DNA from: Pristionchus mayeri
Taxonomy: Eukaryota > Nematoda > Chromadorea > Rhabditida > Neodiplogasteridae
Direction of reading: 5' to 3'
NCBI GenBank assembly: GCA_036245805.1
Contig: BTRK01000002.1
Coordinates: 2,414,689 to 2,478,688, forward strand
DNA: 64,000 nt
The notes beneath the pieces were generated by a model, which had not been told where the DNA came from, made no database searches, and worked only from the letters and a program-made list of their open reading frames with translations. Position 1 is the stretch's first letter; every line of letters begins with the position of its first letter. Below are positions 23,302-35,531 of the stretch, one piece after another. The translations under genes were made by a program, and so were the position numbers.

Positions 23302-26300
23302 TTACTTGTCCGACAGTGCAATGACCAGTACCGAGTGCACTATCGAATTCAGCGATTGCACGCAAAGTGCCATTGCACTAATTCCTGTGAGAGGTTGGTT
23401 CATTTTCAAAATCTATTTTCCAATTGTTTATTAAGCGGTAGATCAGATGATAACTAGTTTGCAAAAATATTTTTTTTTATCCGGTCAATTGTTCATTTTT
23501 TAGCTTGTACTGCATATTGGAATGTGATTTATTATGTTTCAATATTTGTGATAGATTGTCTAAATATATAATCTGGTAAGTTATCTTACGCCAATCGAAT
23601 AAATCAAATGCGAGAGAGAACGCGTAATAAAACACTGGCAAGCCGAGGAGACATGAAGACGTGATTGTCTGCAAAAATAAGGTCTTTGTGAGACACTAGG
23701 GTTTCAAATGTCAGGTCATTTGGTCTCATTTTCGGGTATGTTTCAAATGTGCTATATATCGCATGTGCTTATCAAGTATCTAGAGCATCTGAAATACATC
23801 CGAAAATTACCCAAAATTACTTGAAAATTGAAACCCTAATCGATACTTGGTGAGATTGTTGCCGTAATCTTCCGAATCATAACCAGTATTGCAATCCTTA
23901 TGCAATTGTTGCTATGTATTTCTCCGATACATTCCTGAGTCCGCAAACAAGGACAGACCAAACCTGAACTAGAAGACGAACTGTGATTGTTTTCTGCATC
24001 ATTCGCGTGCGTTCACTCATCAGTGTACTCTGAAATAGTTATTTATTATTTATAATTATTTTTTGTAATTATAATTACAAAAAAAACAATTTTCATATTT
24101 TTGGTTATTTTTGTATTAGGGATCGGCAAAATCATGTGAGTAACAATACTAATTAACAAAATTTAACATGTGCCCCTCCAACCAAATGTTGGCATGTCGA
24201 TGTATCAGGTTGGAACAAAAGTTTTGCACGATTTTCAAATTTTCGTTTCCGGCATACCCTGTCCTTTATTTGCAAAATTATTTTATATTGTTTCATGTAT
24301 TCGTTGACGGCTTGGATACTCTTTCTATCACACATTAGTATTACCCATAACATTTCCTATTGTGGCGGCATTTTAAAGTCAAAGTTACTACATTTGAGAA
24401 CTAAACTGCATAATTTTGGGGTCTGCACTCTATGGGCAGCGATGATAATACAAATATCAAGGTGTATTTGGAGAGTGTGATGAACAGACATCATAAAATA
24501 GTATGAAAATGGTTATTACCACAAATGGCGTTCCAGAAACTTAGGTCATTTTTGATCTCGCGTCAAATTAGCTTGGTCTGAATTAGTTATCTTCACCGCA
24601 TAGCCGTAGCCGTAAGTATATCGATCTTAAATGCATGTAAACTTTAAGTACCTTCCATGGTAAGCTCATAATTATTTTCGTGTGGACATACAATGCTTCT
24701 ATTAAAAAATGCAATATTGCATACTCAGATACTGATATTAGAGAGTCGAAATTGATATTTCCATCAATGTCATGTTTCCAGCATGAAAGGAAGCTCAGAC
24801 TTTATATGGTTAACTGAACAAGCAACTCTTACTCTATCACTTATTGTCTTGGCCGAGTCAGGGGGTACCTTCCTTTTGAGGAGATCGGCTCGAACTATGT
24901 ACACCGAATTTCAAAATTTTGGCTTTGATGACCATGGTTCAAATTTTCTGAAAATATAAAATTTTATTGGAGTGGAAAAGGTTAGGCTCCAGCATTCCAT
25001 TACGTTATAAAGCCCCACGGTAGTATATGTAAAAGCACTTAAGATTAAGCCAGTATGATAGATTGGCGAGGCAAGAAAAGCGATCCATTGAGCAACTTTA
25101 CCTCGCGAATGTTGGAATTTAATGGCCTGTAAACCTTAGTAAATTGAAGCAACCACTATATCCTACATAGTTTTAGAGAGAACAACCAACGTGCTTTTCA
25201 CTCCACTATGTGAGATTATACAATGAGTTTTCCTATCAGAATAGGATCGCGGCAAGCAAACGTCTATGTAACTCGAAAATTTCACATTTAACGAAACCTG
25301 ATTTTTTTCGCAAACCCTCAGAGCAGGATTCGATTCGAAGTAGCGGATATATTGTACAAATAGCCCCTAAATATATGCTATCCGGTTAGATCGGCCCATT
25401 TAAAGAGAAGACTTTTAAGCGATTTCAAACTTCATGGTCGAAATCGTGCAAAACTTTTGTTCCAACCTAATATATTGACTTAATGTCAACGTTCGTTTAT
25501 ACAAAGACATAAACAAATATTTTTTAAAAATGTAATAAAACAAATCGAATCGTCCCCACATGTTGTTCGATTGCGCGAAAGGTGAGGAACACTTGCGCAA
25601 TGTAGATCACCAAAGATGCCACAGACGTCTGGAAATTACGAAGACGATTTATTTTTGCATTGTAAATGATACTCACCCCTAAGCTGGCGAAAAATGCCGC
25701 GCGAGCTGCTGTCGTATTTGCCGCAAGCAGAATGAGTGAGTAGTTTTGGGCGAAAATCCACCGTATTTCAGCGCTTTCCTGCATTCGAGATAGGCTAGAG
25801 TTCGATAAACGGGACCTAAATCTCACAAAATCTAGTTGTAATTTTACCCGTTTGTCAAGCACTTTGAAACATGCACGTATGCTAAATATGATCACTGCTC
25901 GAGCCTGTTCAACCTCGGCGTGTGTGAGAGGGCTGATGAAGGAGAGAGAAAGGGCGGGAGTCGTCATCATGAGCATCATTGCGGCTCGAATAAGAAATAC
26001 CACTATCGCTCTCGTTCCCTGTAGTATGATCGATTTTCTTTTCGTGCAATTTTGAACGATTTTCGGGAGAGGTTATGCGCGATTGACAAACTTTTTTTGT
26101 GTTTTATGGTTGAAATTTTGGATAAATTTCAAAATTATTTTTTTTTAAATTTAGTAGCGACGGAATGATTTGGCTAAATGGGAAAAGAAAAAAAAAGACA
26201 AATCACCTGCAGTTGTGTGCCTTTAGCGATTCTCAAAGCGGTTTCATATCGAAAGTTGAAGCAAACGTTGAATGACGAGGCTAGATTGCCCAAAACGAAC

Positions 26301-29300
26301 ACTAATGCTACCTGCAACGATCAATTTTATAGTCCAAATTTTGATCCACAATAGTCGAGGAATAATAGGAAATTTGTCTGGGCACAACACGTTATGGTAT
26401 AGTATCATCGGAAGCTGAATTGGTCGAGTTTTCAAGAAAAACAAAGCATTGATCTTCGGAAAATTTATTGAATACAACTTCCTCTGGGAGCAGACATTTT
26501 AGCATCGAAAAAGTTCGAGAATGCGAAGTGACAAGAATACAAAAAAACTCGCCAATGTCCATTTCAGATCGACGCCCAGCGAAGTTCCAAATACATAGCA
26601 TACAACTCCGAAATCGGGAAATAACAGCACAGGAGTTAGAATTGCGCAGGCGATTACATTCACAAAGCTGAGCCATACCTGCAAAATACGTGGCGCAGCG
26701 ATAGCATACAATAGCGTATCAGCTCAGTCATGTTGAAAAGCGGAAACCTGTCGAAAAATGTACAAAATTACCCAAAAATGCAACTCTTCTATCCTTCACA
26801 TTATGCATTGGCAATTTTAACCATTTCGGATGTACTCATCGTTTAACACGTGTATCATGATTTTGTCATTATATATGGTAAGTGAACATACATGGGCAAA
26901 GATTTTGATTGGTATAGGTAATTGGTCCCAGAGCCGGCTTTTAGAAAATTTCCGGTTTTGCAATTGGCTATGTTGTATATCAGCTCCCAGATGAGCTACA
27001 GAGATGGCATTGGGCTCAAAATGATCGGGGAATTGTTCTGAACAACTTTCATGTTTTGACCAAAGGTCAAAGATCAAAGATCAAAAAGATATGTTAGAAA
27101 AAACATTTTCGGACCTAAAGAATAATTCTTGCTGCTCTTGCGAGACATCTTCCCCTGGAATTTTATTGCTGATTATGCAAGCATAAGTCCATATCTGTAT
27201 AATACAAATATAAAATTTGAATTTTTTGATAGGGTGTTTTTTGCTATTTGGCTCTGAAAGTGGGAAATCCTAATTTTTGTTGAAAAATCACATTTTCGAA
27301 ATTGTCTTTAAAACTTCAGAAAATTGTCCGATCTGGTTCATGTTATGGTGGAAGAATATATATGTGAGGATATTTTACATAATGTATGTTATTGGTCCCA
27401 GAGCCGGCCTTTAGGAAATTTCCGGTTTTACAACTTGATATCCTGTACCTCAGCTCCCAGATGAGCTACAGAGATGGCATTGGGCTCAAAATGATCGGGG
27501 AATTGTTCTGAACAACTTTCATGTTTTGACCAAAGGTCAAAGATCAAAGATCAAAAATATATGTTAGAAAAACCATTTTCGGACCTAAATAATAATTCTT
27601 GCTGCTCTTGCGAGACATGCTCCCCTGGAATTTTATTGCTGATTATGCAAGCATAAGTCAATATCTGTATAATAAAAATATAAAATTTGAATTTTTTGAT
27701 AGGGTGTTTTTTGCTATTTGGCTCTGAAGGAAGGAAATCTCATTTTTTTTTTAAATTCACATTTTCTAAATTGTCTTTAAAACTTCAGAAAATTGTCCGA
27801 TCTGGTTCATGTTATGGTGGAAGAATATATATGTGAGGATATTTTACATAATGTATGTTGTTGGTCCCAGAGCCGGCCTTTAGGAAATTTCCGGTTTTAC
27901 AACTTGATATCCTGTACGTCAGCTCCCAGATGAGCTACAGAGGTGGCATTGGGCTCAAAATGATCGGGGACTTGTTCTGAACAATTTTCATGTTTTGACC
28001 AAAGGTCAAAGATCAAAGATCAAAAATATATGTTAGAAAAACCATTTTCGGACCTAAATAATAATTCTTGCTGCTCTTGCGAGACATGCTCCCCTGGAAT
28101 TTTATTGCTGATTATGCAAGCATAAGTCAATATCTGTATAATAAAAATATAAAATTTGAATTTTTTGATAGGATGTTTTTTGCTATTTGGCTCTGAAGGA
28201 AGGAAATCTCATTTTTTTTAAAATTCACATTTTCTAAATTGTCTTTAAAACTTCAGAAAATTGTCCGATCTGGTTCATGTTATGGTGGAAGAGTATATAT
28301 GTAAGCATATTTTACATAATGTATGTTGTTGGTCCCAGAACCGGCCTTTAGGAAATTTCCGGTTTTACAACTAGATATCCTGTATATCAGCTCTCAGATG
28401 ATCTACAGAGGTGGCATTCGGCTCAAAATGATCGCGGACTTGTTCTGAACAACTTTCATGTTTTGACCAAGGGTCAAGGATCAATGATCAAAAAGATATG
28501 TTAGAAAAACCATTTTTGGACCTAAATAATAATTCTTTCTGCTCTTGCGAGATATGTTTCCCTGGAATTTTATTGATGATTATGCAAGAATAAGTCCATA
28601 TCTGCAAAATTTGATCATTGATCCTTGACCCTTGGTCAAAACAAGAAAGTTGTTCAGAACAAGTCCGCGATCATTTTGAGCCGAATGCCACCTCTGTAGA
28701 TCATCTGAGAGCTGATATACAGGATATCTAGTTGTAAAACCGGAAATTTCCTAAAGGCCGGCTCTGGGACCAACAACATACATTATGTAAAATATGCTCA
28801 CATATATATTCTTCCACCATAACATGAACCAGATCGGACAATTTTCTGAAGTTTTAAAGACAATTTAGAAAATGTGAATTTAAAAAAAAAATGAGATTTC
28901 CTTCCTTCAGAGCCAAATAGCAAAAAACACCCTATCAAAAAAATCAAATTTTATATTTGTATTATACAGATATGGACTTATGCTTGCATAATCAGCAATA
29001 AAATTCCAGGGGAGCATGTCTCGCAAGAGCAGCAAGAATTATTATTTAGGTCCGAAAATGGTTTTTTAAAAATATCTTTTTGATCTTTGATCTTTGACCT
29101 TTGGCCAGAACATGAAAGTTGTTCAGAACAATTCCGCGATCATTTTGAGCCGAATGCCACCTCTGTAGCTCATCTGAGATCTGATATACAGGATATCTAG
29201 TTGTAAAACCGGAAATTTCCTAAAGGCCGGCTCTGGGACCAATGGCCTATACCATTCGAAATCTTTTCTCTAGGTTATTGATTTACCGTATGTAAAGACA

Positions 29301-30074
29301 AAATTGTGAAAACTGTTTGCAAATTGTTCCCGGGCACCTCCACTGACTCGTGATACACGTGTTAAGCGAATGACCAAGTTAATTAGTTAACCAGTTAATT
29401 AGATAATTAATTATTTTTTAGTGTTTTTCAGATTAAGTAATTAATTAATTTGCCATACCTGAATATGCAGAAGATGACGTGCAAAGGCTTTCCCGTTCGG
29501 TGGTGGTTGCATCAGCAGAAAATAGAAGACAATCGCCGAGAAAACGGCCTAAAACTCACTTTCTCAAAGGAGGAATAAAGACTTTAAAAAAGGAATTGTT
29601 TTGACTTTCACCACCATACCCTGAGCAAGGGAATTGGTAACGGTAGGAAGATGTCCATGAAATGCACAGTGGTACATGTTTGCAAAAGTGACGTCCTATT
29701 CCCCTTCTTTCCATGCCCACTTTCAAGCTAATCTTTCTACGCTCTCGCCTATTCGCGTGTTCTCTCGCTTATTTTATCCCACGAGGTCAGCAGGCTCCAA
29801 AGTGAAGAGGGAAGGGACAAAATGTTACAGCGCGAACGCACTGTACATACCGTACTTATACCCTGAGCTTCAATCAAACTTTGCGCATGCATATGCCTGC
29901 TAAATACCATACCAACAATGTCACTGTACACAATATGTCAACCACTTAATGCACCCGAATAAACAGCCAACGTCTTCCAATAAGAAAACTAATCCGTACC
30001 GAAATCATGCCGTTGATGTGCAGAAAATGAACGACGTAAGAGGCGAGAGCGGGCGTTATGGAGAGTTGCACCAT
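23302..30074 (-). CDS. srh-like 7TM chemoreceptor, gene C (10 exons)
   Basis: Third SRH-type receptor, diverged from A and B. Exons on the minus strand: 30000-30074, 29459-29548, 26541-26678, 26207-26311, 25848-26018, 25677-25778, 25560-25628, 23964-24029, 23590-23668, 23302-23384. Phases join to 978 nt, 325 residues. The start reads MVQLSITPALASYVVHFLH. TM1 and its loop end FARHLLHIQ. TM2 and the following loop contain LTPVLLFPDFGVVCYVFGTS, which resembles the SRH/SRI LFP...G motif. TM3 has NVCFNFRYE. The loop before TM6 is RTRMMQKTITVRLLVQ. TM7 ends SIVHSVLVIALSDK and stop. The stop falls where A and B have CSP-Tyr-Arg plus about 45 more residues, so the cytoplasmic tail is missing. Intron 2 (2.8 kb) holds the foldback array and intron 7 holds the mariner-like element. 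Probably intact, possibly at reduced constraint. Confidence 0.78.
24205..25470 (+). mobile_element. Mariner-like element, decayed, in an intron of gene C
   Basis: Terminal inverted repeats of about 30 bp start TCAGGTTGGAACAAAAG on the left and TTAGGTTGGAACAAAAG on the inverted right, flanked by TA. The 1266-bp length is that of a full mariner. The interior has no long ORF. A plus-strand remnant near 24590 (YLHRIAVAVSI) recalls the mariner FLHRIVTGDEKW block. The transposase is therefore dead. Strand is assigned from that remnant only. Confidence 0.72.
26911..29253. repeat. Foldback array of ~469-bp units in intron 2 of gene C
   Basis: Four direct copies are marked by TTGGTCCCAGAGCCGGC at 26922, 27392, 27861 and 28329 (spacing 470, 469, 468). 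After a switch near 28605 there are two inverted copies (CTGGGACCAA at 28764 and 29233, spacing 469). The outer ends are inverted: GGTATAGG at 26911 and CCTATACC ending at 29253. Each unit contains a run of GGTCAAAGATCAAAGATCAA and a TTTCCGGTTTTAC block. Non-coding; likely a foldback transposon whose unit has expanded by unequal exchange. Confidence 0.8.
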
Positions 30075-30806
30075 GTTTCAGTTTCTGCAAAGATTTAATT
30101 TGTATATTAATGAAAAAAAATGGCATTTTAAACATAGTAAATAATCATTTCTATTGCGAGCTGGCGTTGTGAAGAGATCGGCAATGAATGTGTGCGTATG
30201 CTTCTGTTGCCAGGCAGATAAAAAGGTAAGTTCAGGAATCCACACAAGGCGGGTTTGCCACTCCCGCGGCAATTATGCGTGCAGTCAGGGGGTTATCAGC
30301 GACCTATGAGTGAGGCTACCGAGCGTGTTGTGTGCACGTGGTGGGAGGATTTCTGGCCTATTCCATAACTCCCATGGTCTGGGTGGATCTGCAGTGGGAA
30401 TTAACTTAATTCTGCCTATTCGATCACTGGTAAGATGACGAAAAAGTGTGTGGAATGATCAGACCAAGCAAACCCTACCAATTGCATGGAAGTTGGTAGC
30501 ACTTGTCTGGAATTTACTTCTTGATTAGTTGCTAATTCGGGCCGCCGTCTCTTCTTTCTACAAAAAATTGCGATAAGTACTTGCAGCGCTCGGTCAGAGT
30601 TGTGGCAGCAAGTCTGCTTCGGATTTCCGCGCTGAGTGCCATGCAGTTGGATTCGCGCTGGTTGACTGGTTTCAGCTGTCAGCCTGCCTGATAATTTGCG
30701 TTTTTGATGATTCACACTATAGTTCGTAGTCCGGGCCGCAGTCTCGTCATTTTTCAACCTCCTCGGGTGTAGTAGCAAAGTTTAGAACAAGTATGCTTAC
30801 AACTTA
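30075..30806. other. Upstream region of gene C, no gene recognised
   Basis: Should include the gene C promoter. A 120-codon minus-strand ORF (30416-30778) has no recognised domain and no splice context. Sequence near 30520-30560 (GATTAGTTGCTAATTCGGGC) recurs inverted near 34815-34850, so repeat-derived DNA is present. Confidence 0.4.
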
Positions 30807-32160
30807 TGAGGCGAATCGCGAGAGAATCGACCACGCCGCGGCGGTAGGAATTCAGTTTGTCCAATTTTGATGGAAATTTGGTTACAAGTACTATAAATGA
30901 TGCTCTTCAAAACTGCGTCGTCAGGATTTTGATATCTATCGTCATCGTCGAGATTCCGAAGGCCAAACTTGGCACTATCAATTTTCGACAGTCAAATCGG
31001 GCACATTCAAATTATCACAAGTTCGTTTAAAATGTATATAGAAAGCCGTTCTTTTTTCCAAAGAAAGCGGCCAACATGCTCTACAAATTGGTGTTGCCGT
31101 CATCATTCGTGGTGCTCATCCTAGTTCGGGGTGGTCTGGCGTACCAAAAGTGACGTAACTTTGGAAATCGGAAAAAAGATATTGGATCATCATGCTAAAG
31201 TTGTAGTCCATGCATGTGGCTTACTTCCCACCAAAAATTAGGAAAATCGGAGCATAAACAAAAAAGCTGAAACTTTTGTGCGGGCAACTCAAAATGAGTT
31301 CCGGCCAAGTGTACTACCGTATCTTCAATTGCCCTGATTCAGGCTAAAAATCACTCAAAAACGTCCAAAACAACATTACGTGTTGAATCCCCCATGTTTA
31401 ACACTTTCATTGACCTAAAATTATCGTCGGGTCGAAAATTTGAAAAACGGTATTTTGACCAATTTCGACATGATGGATGGGCCCAAACGCACTAACTAGG
31501 TTCCATGTCATGTAAATACACCCCTTGAAACAGCTCAAAGAAAAAGGGCTCCTGAAAAGAGGATATTTCGCTTGAGAAATCCAGAGAAAGACGCACAAGT
31601 ACAGAATAGTTCAAAAGGTAAAGGTAAAGGTAAAGGTACATCCCGTCTTCGAGACTGGGCTCGCGGGAGAACACTGCTAGGCCAGTGCATGCTACAGAGC
31701 TTAGAAATAGTTCAAAATAGACTTACAAATAGACTTATTGGCGACCCGCACTATGGCTTGAAATGTAGAGCAGGATGTGTTAAACATTTCATCTGTTGAA
31801 AGTGAGTCTTTATATTTTCATAGAAGCATGCTACAGAGCTTAGAAATTGCTTTAAAAAAGTCAACACTAATTTGTAGAGCATATTGGCCACATTCTTTGG
31901 AAAAAAGAACGGCTTTCTCGCGTCATTTTAAACGAACTTATGATCATTTGAATGCGCCCAATTTGACTGTCGAAAATTGATAGTGCCAAGTTTGGCCTTC
32001 TAAATCTCGACGATGACGATTGATATCAAAATTCTGACGACGCAGTTTCACAGAACGTCATTTGAAGTGCTTGTAACCAAATTTTCATCAAAATTGGGCA
32101 AATTGGAATCCTACCGCCGCTGGCTCCCCTCAAATGGTCGATTCTCTCGCGATTCACCTC
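30807..32160. mobile_element. Palindromic foldback element, intact ends
   Basis: Begins TGAGGCGAATCGCGAGAG after TTA and ends with the inverted, slightly diverged end (CTCTCGCGATTCACCTC) followed by TTA, again compatible with a TA-type target. The outer arms (30807-31070 and 31890-32160) are inverted copies and match the element in gene A. The central part is the single-arm inner region plus a stretch around 31615-31860 containing two related copies of GCATGCTACAGAGCTTAGAA. Non-coding. Confidence 0.75.
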
Positions 32161-32772
32161 TTATGAGCCTCCCCCCCCCCCCTACGCGCAAGTCGATATG
32201 CAACTTGCAAGCACGTCTGATTGACTCATTTACAATTTGTAGATCGACTTGGGGGAGGCACTTAAGTTGTAAACATGTTTGGTCTTAATTTATGCGACTA
32301 AGCCCGAGTCATTCTTTCGGAGGGTCGACGATCGACGACCCTCCGTGTGCTTAGAAAGAAGCGAGGGTGAACCCTAACTGCAAACTCTAAAAATGACAGG
32401 CGGATCCTTACATTTGCTCATTTATCCTGCAAATGGCTGACAATAATGCACGAGAGATATCTACAGATTTTTAATAATACATGTAACAGGTGAGTTGCAA
32501 AAGAAATTAAATCGTAAATATTGCAGTAACGTAGTGAGGAATAATAATGATAATCAACAGGGATATGGGTTCAGAATTATGCAATTCGGATAGCATTCCA
32601 TTGCGATAATAGTTAACTCGAAATATAATTATGATAACTATTAGTTTATGAACTGTGCTTACTGGGATATGTGAAGTTGCCGACCTCTACTCGATACTTG
32701 CTTTTCTAACCTTATTTTTCCTAAATTGTCCAATGTCAGCGAATTTTAATACGTTGACAAGACTTCCGTAAC
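32161..32772. other. Spacer with small hairpins, no gene
   Basis: Contains a poly-C run (32168-32180) mirrored by GGGGGAGGC near 32250, and a short palindrome GGAGGGTCG...CGACCCTCC at about 32321-32346. Otherwise AT-rich and unremarkable. Confidence 0.45.
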
Positions 32773-33043
32773 CTGATTATGCAGAAGGTGGCGAGCATAG
32801 GATTTCCCTATCTTTCTGTACAATCAAGCAAAGAACTATCGCATACAAACGGCCTAAAAGTAATGACTTCGCAAAACAAGACTCCCATGTAAACTTGCTC
32901 TTTCACGTGTCTGATCTACTAGAGAGTACGCAATATTAATGAGCGATTTCTTGTAAAGACACCCCTACCGGAAACCAGCCGACAATGTGCAAGAAGTGGA
33001 TGACAAATGGTACTAGAATCGGCGGCTTATCTAGCTGCGCCAA
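32773..33043 (-). pseudogene. Dead tandem copy of gene C exons 1-2
   Basis: Bases 32969-33043 match gene C exon 1 in length (75 nt) and sequence: VIHFLHIVGWFP against VVHFLHINGMIS. The start codon position is TTG (plus strand CAA at 33041-33043) instead of ATG. Bases 32773-32853 match exon 2, ending YARHLLHNQ against FARHLLHIQ, but are 9 nt shorter and carry in-frame TAG and TGA at codons 6 and 10. Splice donors and the exon 2 acceptor survive. No exon 3 equivalent was found further along; the foldback element at 30807-32160 lies where it would be expected. Confidence 0.7.
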
Positions 33044-33837
33044 GCAGGTTTCTTCCCGTTTTCCAGCTCCTTTCGTATCACCTGCATTTTATTGGAATTC
33101 CTGATTATTTCCCCTCATGTGCGATAGACGGAGTCCGAAGGCGCATAGATATTGCTGCGTACATGCATTTTCTTGTCAGACAAATCTTTTAGTTCTGCCT
33201 GTCTAGTCGAGAATCAGAATGGACGCGAATCACTACCCTATCCCGTTTTTCGTGTTGTTGAGCAATCGATATTTTTCAGCTGTCATTATGTCATGCCATT
33301 TTTTTCAGTGGCGGCTTACACAAAACCAAATGGAAAGTGAGACTTCAAATGAGAAATTCGATGCTTAAGTTTTTTTTTGAAAACGGGATATTTTTCTATC
33401 AGTATCACGTATGTTTCAGGTGCGCTAAATATCTGCTGAACACATGGTATGTTTAACGCCCTGAAACGTATCTAAAATGATTCTAACAAGCACACAAAGT
33501 AAACACTGCGAAAGATTTTAAAGAACTGGAAAAATTTTAATTGTTAATACAATCATAACCAACACTCTCCCTCTCCCCAACAATAAGAATATTATGGAAT
33601 TTCCAAATGCATGTCTCTGCTCTGAAATTAGTTGTCGATAGTTGCCCGGAGTCTCAGATCAGGGAGAGCTGTGCAAAAGATCTTGATTTAGTTTTTAGGC
33701 CATTTTAACTGCGATCGTTTTATTGTTATTGATCTTACGGGCTTTTCCACGAGTAGGTCAGAAAGTTGGCACCTTCTATTATCATACTATGAGAATATAA
33801 TGCGTTGCAACGTGGTGTAGATTATATACTTCTTAAA
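33044..33837. other. No gene seen
   Basis: About 800 bp of mixed sequence with two short ORFs (61 and 62 codons) lacking recognisable domains. Confidence 0.4.
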
Positions 33838-33908
33838 GTACAACTTATTCGCGGAACGGGTAAATATTCACAGTAAAATATTCTCCCGTTCCGCGAATAT
33901 TGTTGTAC
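33838..33908. repeat. Compact hairpin
   Basis: GTACAACTTATTCGCGGAAC pairs with GTTCCGCGAATATTGTTGTAC across a loop of about 20 nt. Arms differ by two inserted bases. Looks like a small foldback MITE or a fixed cruciform-forming site. Confidence 0.7.
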
Positions 33909-34076
33909 TTATCATATACATCACGTTTCTACGCATTCTTCTCAAAGTATATTTATGAAATTCGTCTTCGGAAATCTTCCACACCAAAATGAGAGACTAG
34001 CCAAATACTTGTGTTCATCATGCATATAATCACATGACTCGACTAGAGGTCATCAACTTGATGTTTCTTACAAGGG

Positions 34077-34362
34077 GTGGTCGCAGAGTGCCCATGAAGT
34101 TTCATAATGAGACCTAGCGCATTCGAAAGATGATAAAATTTTAAGAAATTCTGTTGTTTCAAATTTGCTAAAAGATCTTGTGGAGGTCTGGACTGTATGG
34201 AAATTTAGGGACAGAAATAACCTGGTTTTGGCCTTTCCCCACAATGAGCCCAGTCTTCAACAAGATCGTTTAGCAAATTTGAAAACAACAGAATTTCTTA
34301 AAATTTTATCCTCTTTCGAATGCGATAGGTCTCATTATGAAACGTCATGGACACTCTGCCAC
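34077..34362. mobile_element. Small palindromic element (~286 bp)
   Basis: Arms 34077-34195 and 34250-34362 are inverted copies (GGCAGAGTGTCC... ends; internal TTTAAGAAATTCTGTTGTTT on the left, inverted on the right) around a unique centre of about 55 bp. No ORF; MITE-like. Confidence 0.7.
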
Positions 34363-34688
34363 GTTTTCATGTCAGTAAAGTACCGCCCGTCAACTAATTA
34401 TCATCGACATTGTATTTCTCTCGCAATGTAATACTGCAGCTCAATTGCGTAATCCTTTAAAAAACCTTTACTTCCCTGTTGATTATTATTCATATTCATA
34501 ACGCGACTGTATTATTTACGATATAATTCCTTTTGCAGCCCACCTGTTACATCGGAATTCATTTATAATTTACATCTCACGTCCATTATCGTCAGTCAAT
34601 TTGCATTCTAAATGAACAAATTAGAGGATCCTTCCGTCACTCGCGTTGCGCGCTCATAATTAGGTTCACCGTTTCTTATCACGCGAGC

Positions 34689-34766
34689 AATGGTCTCGCT
34701 CTCATACCATACACTCTCTCTCACTCTGATGAGAGAGCGTGTGGTTTGGAGAGAGTCAGACCATTC
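34689..34766. repeat. Hairpin, GAGAGAGTGT family
   Basis: AATGGTCTCGCTCTCATACC pairs with GGTTTGGAGAGAGTCAGACC around an ACTCTCTCTCACTCTGATGA loop region. Shares arm sequence with the hairpin at 23179. Confidence 0.65.
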
Positions 34767-35246
34767 CACTACCACGCACTCTCCCGCCGATCGAGAGGGG
34801 GCCGTGAAATTAGAAGGCGGCCCGAATTAGGAACTCTAGTAATCAACTAATCTTAAAGTACAAGTCAGGCAGGTGATAACAACTGAGCAATCCCGCAGCA
34901 CTGTCACTGCAGCACTGCAGACTGTCTGCCGCAATTATGGCTCAACTCTCGCAAACGCCAGCTCTCGCATCGTTCACGATCACTTTTATACACTTTTATT
35001 TTATATTCGTCGGCGGGTGTTCGGTAGGCATTTTGGAGTTATCTATTTGGGCAATTTGCATAGTATTTTCGGATGCTATATATCTCACATGGAACTGAAA
35101 AGGCATCCTAATTTTTCCACTTAGAAACCTCTAGTAGTGATGCGTTCACATTATCATTTCACGTGCAGTTTCGTCAATCAATAGAGTTCGAGAAACGATA
35201 CCACGGTCCCTTCATTTTAAACAATATCTCACCACTCGACTGGAAT

Positions 35247-35368
35247 AGACTAGAGTTCGTAATTCGGGTCACCGTCTCTTCATTTTACACACTCTCTCGA
35301 CCGGTCGAATGGCGAGAGAGTGTGTAAAATGGAGAGACCCCGTGGTTTCATTTCTCAAACTCTAGTCT
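35247..35368. repeat. Hairpin, GAGAGAGTGT family, with outer arms
   Basis: The outer arms AGACTAGAGTT and AACTCTAGTCT enclose a strong inner stem: CATTTTACACACTCTCTCG pairs with GCGAGAGAGTGTGTAAAATG across ACCGGTCGAATG. This is the most complete member of the family in the window. Confidence 0.75.
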
Positions 35369-35531
35369 AGAGCATGTGTGAAATGAAGAGTCGAAGGCCC
35401 GAATTAACACTTTTTTTTGCGAAAAAAAAATTTTAAAAAAAGGTTTAGGTCCTTCTCACTGCGGTCGTCTTCTTCTTCCTGATAGTGCAGACACCGCAGT
35501 CAGGCAAAGCCTACGCTCGTCATATCATTCA

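Noticed and set aside
30416..30778. 120-codon minus-strand ORF upstream of gene C
   Set aside because: No domain, and it overlaps repeat sequence shared with about 34.8 kb.
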